Positions 1 to 5,250 of a DNA stretch of 5,798 bases are shown piece after piece. Position numbers and translations under genes: made by a program. The notes under the pieces were generated by a model, which did no database searches, was not told where the DNA came from, and was given only the letters and a program-made list of their open reading frames with translations. Every line of letters starts with the position of its first letter. Within the stretch, counting starts at the first letter, position 1. The DNA is from DASXRC01 sp036506495 (GTDB taxonomy: Bacteria; Actinomycetota; Actinomycetes; Mycobacteriales; Micromonosporaceae), in assembly GCA_036506495.1 (NCBI GenBank), contig DASXRQ010000215.1, positions 1 through 5,798 of the forward strand, written 5' to 3'.

Positions 1-245
1 GCCTCTGGCACCGAGATCGTGGACCGCCGTACCTCGTCGGTCAGGCCGGATTTGGAATGCATGTCGCGCACGATCTCGGGCATCGCGTCGATTGCGGCGT
101 CGTCGGCGTGGATGACCAGGTCGATGCCCTCGCCCAGCACGGTGAGTTCCGGATCGGTGACCAACGCGGCTACCTCTATCAGCTTGTCCTTGCCTAGGTC
201 GAGACCGGTCATCTCACAGTCGATCCACACCAGAAGATCCGCCAC
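1..245 (-). CDS. orn: Oligoribonuclease Orn, N-terminal part (cut by window edge)
   Basis: Orn is a cytoplasmic DEDDh 3'-5' exoribonuclease that degrades 2-5 nt RNAs, and linear dinucleotides such as pGpG, to mononucleotides. The 81 visible codons begin with GTG and read MADLLVWIDCEMTGLDLG. D9 and E11 of the DCEMTG exonuclease-I motif are the first two metal-binding acidic residues. The later stretch around DMHSKSGLTDEV matches the conserved family segment. The remaining acidic residues and the catalytic His lie beyond position 1, so completeness cannot be judged. The GTG is the only usable start: an in-frame TAG lies four codons upstream (255-257). Only a weak AGG precedes it at about 8 bases, and a leaderless start is plausible (see 252-257). 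It lies 41 bp downstream of the ZIP gene on the same strand. The assignment rests on clear motif and N-terminal similarity. Confidence 0.95.
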   Translation of the reverse strand, partial: MADLLVWIDCEMTGLDLGKDKLIEVAALVTDPELTVLGEGIDLVIHADDAAIDAMPEIVRDMHSKSGLTDEVRRSTISVPE

Positions 246-248
246 GCG

Positions 249-270
249 CCCAGCCTACGCGCAGGCCGGG
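249..270 (-). other. GC-rich hairpin between ZIP gene and orn
   Basis: The minus-strand RNA can form an 8-bp stem (CCCGGCCU with AGGCUGGG, one G-U pair) around a 6-base loop. It ends three bases before the orn GTG. There is no U tract after it, so it is not a classical intrinsic terminator. It overlaps the putative orn -10 box and any weak ribosome binding site of orn. It would exist only in transcripts that read through from the ZIP gene. Confidence 0.4.
252..257 (-). promoter_or_regulatory. Putative -10 box (TAGGCT) of orn, leaderless arrangement
   Basis: On the minus strand TAGGCT (257 to 252) fits the actinobacterial TANNNT -10 pattern. It is followed by six bases (GGGCGC) and then the GTG of orn, so transcription would begin at or next to the first base of the start codon. 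A weak -35 candidate (GAGACG, sharing the GAC core) lies 19 bases upstream. This is an inference from pattern and spacing only. Confidence 0.4.
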
Positions 271-286
271 CGGCATCGTCTCGGAC

Positions 287-1009
287 TCAGATTGCGGCTA
301 GCCAGAGTGAGGCCGCGAACCCCACCACCACGAGCGGTCCGGTCAGCACACCCTCGACGTCGTACGCCTCGGGCAGCAGCGTGTCGGCCAGCATCGCCAG
401 CAGCGCCCCCGCTGCGAACGCCTGCGCCAGCGCACCGCTGCGACCGCTGGCCGGGTCCAACAGCACATAGCCAGCGGCGGCCGACAACGCGGAGACGACC
501 ACCACCGCCAGCCACATCAGCATGACCCGGCTTCTCGCCCAGCCCGCCAGCTTCAGCCCGCTGGACGATGACATGCCCTCGGGAAGGTTCGAAAGCGCAA
601 CACCGGCGAGCAGTGACACGCTGACACCGCCCTGCAGGACGGTCAGGCCAAGCACGAATGACTCCGGGATCCCGTCGAGCACCGAGCCGAGCACGATCGG
701 CAGCGGCGATCCCTCTGCCTGTGCCCCCGATGGATCCTTGCGATCGGCGCCCCCGCGCCGGCTCAGCACCCAGTCCCCGACCGTGAACACCGCCGCGCCC
801 GCCAGGACCAGCAGCGCGACCGACCCGACGGTGCGGGTCTTGAGCGCCTCGTCGATGAGCTCGAAGGAGACCGAGCCGATCAACAGACCGGTACCAAGGG
901 CCATCACCACCGCCATCACGGCGCGGCTCGGCGCAAACTGGTAGGCGATCAGCGCGCCCAGCAGCAGCGCGGACGCACCAAGTGCTCCCCAACCGAACGC
1001 CTCGGCCAT
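287..1009 (-). CDS. ZIP-family divalent metal transporter, histidine-poor subtype
   Basis: This is a 240-residue integral membrane protein of the ZIP (Zrt/Irt-like) family, which moves zinc, iron or related divalent metals into the cytoplasm. It shows about seven to eight hydrophobic helices and a polar cytoplasmic loop near residues 83-103. Its two core-helix signatures are GSVLDGIPES (108-117) and LSNLPEG (139-145). The Pro-Glu pairs (P115/E116, P143/E144) are kept, but the usual His three residues before each Pro is Asp (D112) or Ser (S140). A further acidic signature is ADTLLPEAY (208-216). The ATG start is supported by GAGG at 1017-1020, seven bases upstream. The length is normal for bacterial ZIPs. 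It lies between the repeat-protein gene and orn on the same strand. Family is confident, but metal and direction are not determined. From memory, this Asp/Ser variant occurs in other actinobacterial ZIP-like proteins. Confidence 0.88.
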   Translation of the reverse strand: MAEAFGWGALGASALLLGALIAYQFAPSRAVMAVVMALGTGLLIGSVSFELIDEALKTRTVGSVALLVLAGAAVFTVGDWVLSRRGGADRKDPSGAQAEGSPLPIVLGSVLDGIPESFVLGLTVLQGGVSVSLLAGVALSNLPEGMSSSSGLKLAGWARSRVMLMWLAVVVVSALSAAAGYVLLDPASGRSGALAQAFAAGALLAMLADTLLPEAYDVEGVLTGPLVVVGFAASLWLAAI

Positions 1010-1055
1010 TCAATCGCCTCATCCCGCCGACCAGCCCACCCTGGACCGCACAGAG

Positions 1056-1061
1056 AGGGTA
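1056..1061 (-). promoter_or_regulatory. Possible -10 box (TACCCT) for the ZIP gene
   Basis: On the minus strand TACCCT fits TANNNT in the 78-bp gap before the ZIP gene, and would give a leader of about 40 bases carrying the GAGG ribosome site at 1017-1020. No convincing -35 box is seen. No zinc-regulator (Zur-like) palindrome was recognised in the gap. Transcription could instead read through from the upstream repeat-protein gene. Confidence 0.25.
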
Positions 1062-1087
1062 ATGGCGCTAGTGGATGCGAACGTCCC

Positions 1088-1366
1088 CTACTCCGTGTCG
1101 TTGTCCTGCTCTTCGGCAAGCTCGGTCAGCACGTCGGCCGCATCACGGTTGCCGCTGTCGGCGAGGCGGCGCAACTCATCCACATCCCCCCGCTCGCCCG
1201 CGAGCTCGACGAGCTGGTCGACGGCGTCGGTGTTACCGCTATCGGCAAGACGGCGCAGCTCATCCATATCACCCCGCTCGGCCGCCAGCTCGACCAGCTG
1301 ATCGATGGCGTCCCGGTCACCGGTCGCGGCCCGCGCCCGCAGGTCCAACAAACCATCATCAGACAT
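1088..1366 (-). CDS. Small acidic helical-repeat protein, function unknown
   Basis: This encodes 92 residues with no signal peptide, membrane segment or cysteine, so it is probably cytoplasmic. After a short N-terminus it consists of 28-residue repeats: residues 15-42, 43-70 and a partial third copy 71-86. Each repeat has two helix-like halves opening with G-D/N-x-D: a 16-residue half containing DQLVELA and a 12-residue half containing DELRRLA. The pattern suggests a small alpha-solenoid of paired helices, like TPR, Sel1 or ankyrin-type scaffolds that bind proteins, but it is not assigned to any of them. The ATG at 1366 is chosen because GAGAGG (1375-1380) lies eight bases upstream. The GTG at 1375 overlaps that site and would add three residues. 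It lies 78 bp before the ZIP gene on the same strand. The strongly framed amino-acid periodicity supports it being a real gene. No function is claimed. Confidence 0.8.
   Translation of the reverse strand: MSDDGLLDLRARAATGDRDAIDQLVELAAERGDMDELRRLADSGNTDAVDQLVELAGERGDVDELRRLADSGNRDAADVLTELAEEQDNDTE
1109..1324 (-). repeat. 84-bp in-frame tandem repeat (about 2.6 copies)
   Basis: Copies lie at 1241-1324, 1157-1240 and 1109-1156 (truncated). The encoded 28-residue units are almost identical in copies 1 and 2: the SGN..DAVDQLVELAGERGD segment matches its counterpart with mostly conservative changes. The DNA differs at many third positions. This indicates an older duplication held by selection on the protein rather than a recent replication slip. 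Confidence 0.85.
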
Positions 1367-1405
1367 GCTGTGCACCTCTCAGTGCGTTCGACCCGACCAG
1401 GTGAC

Positions 1406-1434
1406 GGACCGGAAAGATAAAGGCCAACCGGTCC
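1406..1434 (-). promoter_or_regulatory. Putative promoter of the repeat-protein gene with flanking inverted repeat
   Basis: A perfect 7-bp inverted repeat, GGACCGG (1406-1412) and CCGGTCC (1428-1434), has arm centres 22 bp apart, about two helical turns. Between the arms the minus strand carries TATCTT (1414-1419), which fits a TANNNT -10 box and would start transcription about 40 bases before the ATG at 1366. This layout resembles an operator for a dimeric regulator, but no regulator is identified and no good -35 box is seen. It could also be a chance palindrome. Confidence 0.35.
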
Positions 1435-1475
1435 CGCAAAGGCCACCGATAAAACCTAGACCAACCGTCAATCAA

Positions 1476-1490
1476 CACCTGGGACAGGTG
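1476..1490 (-). terminator. Hairpin terminator candidate after copCD
   Basis: The minus-strand RNA forms a perfect 6-bp stem, CACCUG and CAGGUG, around a UCC loop. It starts 32 bases past the copCD stop codon and is followed by UUGAUUG, which is only mildly U-rich. Short GC-rich hairpins without a strong U tract are common at actinobacterial gene ends. It probably separates the copCD transcript from the repeat-protein gene. Confidence 0.45.
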
Positions 1491-1522
1491 GGGCTGGACA
1501 AGGGTTCGAGAACGACCAGAGG

Positions 1523-3187
1523 CTAGGAAATCTTCGCGGTCATGGACAGCGTCGACTGGTCGATGTCGCTGGTCCTCAGCGTGAACTTGAACGTCCAGTC
1601 CCCCGCCTGCGGCAGCGCGATGTCGCCGATCGCGTGGAAGTCGGTGATCCGCAGCAACGGCACCTCAATGGGCTCGATGCCCTTGGCCGGCAACGCCGCG
1701 GTCGCGGTCCACTCGACGACCGGGAGCGGCTTGTTGTCGGGCGTGTAGGCGTACAGATGGATCGAGTTGTTGCCCACGGTCGCGGGAAACACGTCGACCT
1801 GGAGCGACGTCGTGCTGTTGGTGAGCGTCTGCGACACCGTGGTGGTGCTGGCGGCGGCGGTCTGCGCCGCCTCGGCCGTGCGCGGCGGCGAGACCTGCAC
1901 GAGCGCCGCGGCCACCCCCAGCACCACAGCGGCGATGCCGAGCTCGACGAAGACCGGGCGGCGCAACGTGCGGGGCCTACTCTGGGCCGCCTTCGACCGG
2001 ACCACCGACCGCGAGTACGCCGCGACGCCGAGCACCAGCCCGGCGAGTCCCGCCTTGACCAGGATCAGGATCCCGTACGTGCTGTCGACCAGGCCCTTGA
2101 ACGACGCCACCTGAATCAGCGCTTGCACCACGCCCGCGAGGATCAGGGCGCTCACCGCGGTGGCCGCCCATCGCGACCAGATCGGCAGGATGGCGCCGAG
2201 CTCCCGTTCGTTGGCGCGGGGCAGCAGGAACGCGAACAGCATCACGAGGCCGCCCAGCCACACCGACATCGCGGCCAGATGGATCGTGTCGACCACCACC
2301 GACACGCCCGCCACCGGCGACGCGGTCGGGTGCCCGGTAAGTGGCCAGGTGGCCAGCGCGGCGACGCCCAGCACGCCGAGCAGGGCCAGGTCTGCCTTGG
2401 ACTCGCCACCGGCGCCGCGCAACAGCGGCCGCAGCAGCACGGCGGCCGCACAGATCACGCCCAGGCGCACCAGCATCACCGCGCCGAACGTGCTGCCCAG
2501 CACGTCGCGCATGTCGTTGACGCCGACGTCGAAGAGCCCGACCCCGATCGCGTACGGCGCCTGCAGCCATAGCGCAAGCAGCGTGCTGCCCAGCACCAGA
2601 CCGATGCCGGTGTAGACGAGCCGGGCCGGCGCCTGGCGGGACAGCCGGTGTGGCCACAGCAGCGCCAGCACCAGCACCGGGCCGACGAGCAGCACCAGGC
2701 CGGCGTACCCGAGGTATTTGCCGATCGGGATAAGCGCGCGCACGACGGGGTCGACCCTCTGGTCGTTGATCGTCGCCGTAGGCGGCGTCGACGCCGCGCC
2801 CACCGAGTAGCTCACGCTGCCGCCGACCGGATGGCTGTCCGCGGAGATCACCCGATAGCTGACCAGGTACGTCCCGCGGCCGCCGCCCGAGCGCAGCGGG
2901 ATGGTGACCGTGTTGCCGTTCTGCTGGGGCTCACCCTGGTCGGCGCGGGCGCCGTCGGGCCCGAGCACCTGGATCTTCCCCGAGATGAGCTGTACCGACT
3001 CGCTGAACGTCAACGTCACCTTGTTCGGCGCGTCCGGCACGACCGTGCCGTTGCCGGGGTCGCTGGCCACCAGCGCCGCGTGCGCGCTCGCCGGCGACGC
3101 CGGCCCGAGCAGCACGAACAGCAGCCCGAACAGCAGGCCGCCGCACGCCGCGAGAGCTCGGCGCGCGCGGCGTCGGTCAACGGTCAT
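1523..3187 (-). CDS. CopC-CopD fusion copper protein with C-terminal YtkA-like domain
   Basis: This 554-residue protein is predicted to bind copper outside the membrane and pass it across. Residues 1-35 form an Arg-rich, hydrophobic signal peptide ending SPASA. The mature CopC domain (about 36-130) therefore begins with His36. D117 and H119 in the SADSHPVGG motif complete the classical CopC Cu(II) ligands. Residues 153-430 form the multi-helix CopD domain, with the conserved H303 segment (TIHLAAMSVWLGG) and H286 in TGHP. Residues about 460-554 are a soluble beta-type YtkA/FixH-like domain (LQVDVFPA to the end) that ends at the stop. The fusion resembles YcnJ-type proteins of copper uptake or resistance. 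The ATG at 3187 puts the signal peptide at the N-terminus. The ATG at 3196 is equally possible, and the ribosome site is weak for both. It diverges from the sigma-factor gene across 140 bp. Import versus resistance cannot be told from sequence. Confidence 0.92.
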   Translation of the reverse strand: MTVDRRRARRALAACGGLLFGLLFVLLGPASPASAHAALVASDPGNGTVVPDAPNKVTLTFSESVQLISGKIQVLGPDGARADQGEPQQNGNTVTIPLRSGGGRGTYLVSYRVISADSHPVGGSVSYSVGAASTPPTATINDQRVDPVVRALIPIGKYLGYAGLVLLVGPVLVLALLWPHRLSRQAPARLVYTGIGLVLGSTLLALWLQAPYAIGVGLFDVGVNDMRDVLGSTFGAVMLVRLGVICAAAVLLRPLLRGAGGESKADLALLGVLGVAALATWPLTGHPTASPVAGVSVVVDTIHLAAMSVWLGGLVMLFAFLLPRANERELGAILPIWSRWAATAVSALILAGVVQALIQVASFKGLVDSTYGILILVKAGLAGLVLGVAAYSRSVVRSKAAQSRPRTLRRPVFVELGIAAVVLGVAAALVQVSPPRTAEAAQTAAASTTTVSQTLTNSTTSLQVDVFPATVGNNSIHLYAYTPDNKPLPVVEWTATAALPAKGIEPIEVPLLRITDFHAIGDIALPQAGDWTFKFTLRTSDIDQSTLSMTAKIS

Positions 3188-3254
3188 GGCCGCCATGCTG
3201 CCCGATGGCCGCGCGGCGGCTGCAACGCGGTTGAGTCGAACGGCGCTAGCACGG

Positions 3255-3288
3255 CGGATAGTCGTCGGCACGCCACGGATAGTTCCGT
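3255..3288. promoter_or_regulatory. Operator-like direct repeat and palindrome
   Basis: CGGATAGT occurs at 3255-3262 and again at 3276-3283, 21 bp apart start to start, which puts both on the same face of the helix. The second copy lies within a perfect palindrome with 5-bp arms, ACGGA-TAGT-TCCGT (3275-3288). The repeats lie 31 to 59 bp upstream of the putative -10 box of the sigma gene, a usual place for regulator binding. The protein that would bind is unknown. Confidence 0.4.
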
Positions 3289-3313
3289 AGGGCACCGACA
3301 TTTTCGGTCCGCG

Positions 3314-3319
3314 TACTAT
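3314..3319 (+). promoter_or_regulatory. Putative -10 box (TACTAT) of the sigma-factor gene, leaderless
   Basis: TACTAT matches the actinobacterial housekeeping -10 pattern TANNNT. Eight bases (TCCTGCTC region) separate it from the GTG at 3328, and no purine-rich ribosome site exists there. The mRNA therefore most likely begins at or within two bases of the start codon. The -35 region is weak; GGCACC at 3291-3296 has 17-bp spacing. A housekeeping-type -10 would argue that basal expression does not depend on the ECF factor itself. Confidence 0.5.
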
Positions 3320-3327
3320 TCCTGCTC

Positions 3328-3879
3328 GTGACAGCGGCCGACAGCGTCAACGACGACCCGATCATCGCGCTCGCGCTCGCCGCCCGGGCGGGTGATGCCG
3401 GTGCTCTTGCCGCGCTCGTCCGGGGGACGCAGGCCGAGGTGTGGCGCTTCACGGCCGCGCTGGTCGACCCCGGCGCCGCGGACGATCTGACCCAGGAGAC
3501 GTTCCTGCGGGCGTTCCGGGCGATGGCGGCGTTCGAGGGGCGATCGAGCGTACGGACATGGCTGCTCGGCATCGCCCGCCGGGTCTGCGCCGACCATGTG
3601 CGGGCCGTGGTCCGCCGCCGGCGCCTCGACACCCGGCTGGCCGCGCAGGCCTACACGGAGATCCCGCATCCGGACCCCGCCCACCGGCTGGGCGCTGACG
3701 ACCTGCTGGGCCGGCTCAGTGAGGAGCGCCGGACCGCGTTCGTGCTGACCCAGGTGCTCGGGCTGTCGTACGCGGAAGCGGCCACGGTCGAGGACGTGCC
3801 GGTCGGGACGATCCGGTCACGGGTCGCGCGGGCCCGCGACGAGCTGATCATCGCGGTCACCGAGGCGCGCGCCAGCTGA
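3328..3879 (+). CDS. sigC: ECF-type RNA polymerase sigma factor, SigC-like
   Basis: This 183-residue sigma-70-family factor would bind core RNA polymerase and direct it to alternative promoters. The sigma-2 domain spans about 26-95 and includes the conserved ADDLTQETFLRAF segment (51-63) and the region 2.3/2.4 segment RSSVRTWLLGIARRVCADHVR-type block (72-92). The sigma-4 domain spans about 123-175, with LTQVLGLSYAEAA and a helix-turn-helix ending VPVGTIRSRVARARD (157-171). Wording and length closely follow mycobacterial SigC, e.g. DDLTQETFLRA, LLTQ-LGLSYA-AA and PVGTIRSRVARAR. The GTG start has no ribosome site but suits leaderless translation. There is no anti-sigma gene adjacent: the next gene, 40 bp downstream, is a MauE-like membrane protein. 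As I recall, SigC in M. tuberculosis has been tied to copper acquisition, which fits the divergent copper gene. The ECF assignment is certain; true sigC orthology is likely but unproven. Confidence 0.9.
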   Translation: MTAADSVNDDPIIALALAARAGDAGALAALVRGTQAEVWRFTAALVDPGAADDLTQETFLRAFRAMAAFEGRSSVRTWLLGIARRVCADHVRAVVRRRRLDTRLAAQAYTEIPHPDPAHRLGADDLLGRLSEERRTAFVLTQVLGLSYAEAATVEDVPVGTIRSRVARARDELIIAVTEARAS

Positions 3880-3919
3880 GTATTCAGCATTCTCTCTGCC
3901 GATTCTCAGGAAATCCCTG

Positions 3920-4465
3920 GTGGACGATGGGAACCTCGACGTGACCGATGTCGACCAACTGGGCGTGACCATGGAAACGGGGCTGAAAGCCCGAACGGCG
4001 GCTGTCTGGCCCTGGATCTCCACCGTGGCACGCCTCGGGCTGGCCGCGGTCTTCCTCGTCGCCGGGGCCACCAAGATCGGCGACCTGGCCGCGTCCGGGC
4101 GGGCGGTGAACGCGTACCAGCTGATGCCGTTCGAAGCGGCGAAAGCGGTCGGGGCGATGCAGCCGTTCCTGGAGATCGCGCTGGGCCTGCTGCTGCTGAT
4201 CGGCGTCGCGGTACGGCTCAGCGCCGGGATCGCGGCCGTCCTGCTGGTCATCTTCATCGCGGGCATCGCCTCGGCGTGGGCGCGCGGCCTGCAGATCGAC
4301 TGCGGCTGCTTCAGCAAGGGCGGCGAACTCGGCGCCGGACAGGTCCCGACATACGGTTGGGAGATCCTGCGCGACGTCGGTTTCCTGGTCCTCGCGGGCA
4401 TCCTGCTCTGGCGGCCCCGAACCAGGTTTTCGGTGGACGGCATTCTGATGGGGACAACAACATGA
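3920..4465 (+). CDS. MauE/DoxX-like membrane protein with Cys-Gly-Cys motif
   Basis: This 181-residue protein is predicted to have four membrane helices (about 33-52, 80-98, 102-121 and 147-164). Its pattern fits the MauE/DoxX group: ARLGLAAVFLVAGATKI in helix 1, and a CGC pair (C128, C130) in the loop IDCGCFSKGG after helix 3. MauE of methylamine users supports disulfide formation in a periplasmic enzyme, and related proteins are paired with thioredoxin-fold partners. Here the DsbA-like gene follows with a 4-base ATGA overlap (4462-4465), so a redox pair is a reasonable inference. The GTG at 3920 has AGGA (3908-3911) eight bases before it. The GTG at 3941 also has a GGGA at good spacing, giving 174 residues, so the start is unsettled. 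The first ~28 residues are polar and poorly constrained. Role in methylamine use is not supported by context. Confidence 0.82.
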   Translation: MDDGNLDVTDVDQLGVTMETGLKARTAAVWPWISTVARLGLAAVFLVAGATKIGDLAASGRAVNAYQLMPFEAAKAVGAMQPFLEIALGLLLLIGVAVRLSAGIAAVLLVIFIAGIASAWARGLQIDCGCFSKGGELGAGQVPTYGWEILRDVGFLVLAGILLWRPRTRFSVDGILMGTTT

Positions 4466-5250
4466 CCAGGCCAAATACGAACAAGAAGACACCGCCGTCC
4501 AGGAAAGCCAACCAGGCGCGGGAACGCGCCAACGCGCGGCGGATCGTCGAGCAGCAGCGGGCCGCCGAGCGGCGCCGCAAGGTCACCCTGTGGACCACCA
4601 TCGGTGTGGTGCTCGTCCTGGTGATCTCCGGGCTGGTCGGCTACGGCGTGATGGCCGGGCAACAGAAGGACACCGCCAGCAAGCTGACCACGCCCAGCGT
4701 CGCGGTCGACAACGGTACGGCGTTCGCGGTCGGCACCGGGCCTGTGACCATTGATCTCTACGAAGACTTCATGTGCCCGATCTGCCACGAATTCGAGAAC
4801 GCGTCGGGCGCGACCATCAAGCAGCTCGTGGCGCAGAACAAGGTTACGGTCCGGTACCACCCGGTCGCGATCCTGGACGCGTCGTCGAACGGCACGCAGT
4901 ACTCGACCCGAGCCGCCGGCGCCGCGGCCGCGGCCGCCGAGGGCGGCAAGTTCATCGCGTACCACGACATCCTCTACGCGAACCAGCCGCAGGAGGGCAG
5001 CGACGGGCTGACCAACGCCCAGCTGATCGGCCTCGGCAAGCAGGTCGGCCTGACCAGCGCGTCCTTCGCGGACGCCGTCACCAACAAGACGTACGACGCC
5101 TGGGCGGACAAGGCCACGGAGACGTTCTCGCAACGCGGCTACAACGGCACGCCGACCGTGGTGGTCGCGGGCAAGCAGGTGACCGGTGCGCACGGCGCCA
5201 TCCCGGGCCCCACGGACCTGACCAACGCGGTGACGAAGGCCGCTGGGTGA
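4462..5250 (+). CDS. Membrane-anchored DsbA-like thioredoxin-fold protein
   Basis: This 262-residue protein is probably an extracytoplasmic thiol-disulfide oxidoreductase. A very basic cytoplasmic N-terminus (1-41) precedes one membrane anchor (about 42-65). The DsbA-type thioredoxin domain covers about 85-260. It begins with the beta strand VTIDLYEDFMCPICHEFE; the active site is C105-P-I-C108. The helical insert holds an Ala run (151-159). The cis-proline loop is GTPTVVVAG with P231. The layout matches the actinobacterial DsbA/Thioredoxin_4 family, including the anchor instead of a cleaved signal. The ATG at 4462 follows GGGGA (4450-4454) at seven bases and overlaps the stop of the MauE-like gene, implying translational coupling. 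The next gene starts inside its stop codon. Possible roles are oxidising or isomerising disulfides in secreted proteins, or keeping copper-site cysteines ready for metal. Oxidant versus reductant cannot be read from CPIC alone. Confidence 0.92.
   Translation: MTRPNTNKKTPPSRKANQARERANARRIVEQQRAAERRRKVTLWTTIGVVLVLVISGLVGYGVMAGQQKDTASKLTTPSVAVDNGTAFAVGTGPVTIDLYEDFMCPICHEFENASGATIKQLVAQNKVTVRYHPVAILDASSNGTQYSTRAAGAAAAAAEGGKFIAYHDILYANQPQEGSDGLTNAQLIGLGKQVGLTSASFADAVTNKTYDAWADKATETFSQRGYNGTPTVVVAGKQVTGAHGAIPGPTDLTNAVTKAAG

Larger units (their letters stand above)
3188..3327. promoter_or_regulatory. Divergent copCD / sigma-factor control region
   Basis: These 140 bp separate the divergent copCD and sigma genes and must hold both promoters unless they lie inside the genes. 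Visible elements are direct CGGATAGT repeats, a palindrome around the second copy, and a -10 box for the sigma gene. On the minus strand, GGAAC and ACTATCC elements upstream of copCD could belong to an ECF-type promoter, but no pair of boxes with proper spacing is convincing. Direct dependence of copCD on the divergent sigma factor is therefore only a hypothesis. Confidence 0.55.

Noticed and set aside
255..1022. 255-residue minus-strand frame overlapping the ZIP gene
   Set aside because: Arg/Gly-rich out-of-frame translation; the ZIP frame has the membrane helices and signatures.
1420..1436. DosR-like hypoxia box (GGGACCGGTTGGCC on the minus strand)
   Set aside because: The half GGGAC fits, but the other half is shifted by a base and several consensus positions mismatch; better explained as part of the GGACCGG inverted repeat.
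1634..2572. 312-residue plus-strand open frame opposite copCD
   Set aside because: Composition dominated by Arg, His, Gln and Asp from antisense GC-rich codons; the minus strand encodes an unmistakable CopD domain.
3188..3301. N-terminal extension of the CopC-CopD protein to an ATG at 3301 (592 residues)
   Set aside because: It would bury the signal peptide behind 38 extra residues, has no ribosome binding site, and would run over most of the divergent control region.
3188..3327. SigC-type promoter (SSSAAT, 16-20 bp, CGTSSS) in front of copCD
   Set aside because: CGTGGC and GGAAC-like elements exist, but no pair with the required spacing; autoregulation or direct control of copCD is left as a hypothesis only.
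3880..3919. Terminator between the sigma gene and the MauE-like gene
   Set aside because: No hairpin was found in the 40-bp gap, and an AGGA ribosome site for the next gene is present, so read-through is more likely.
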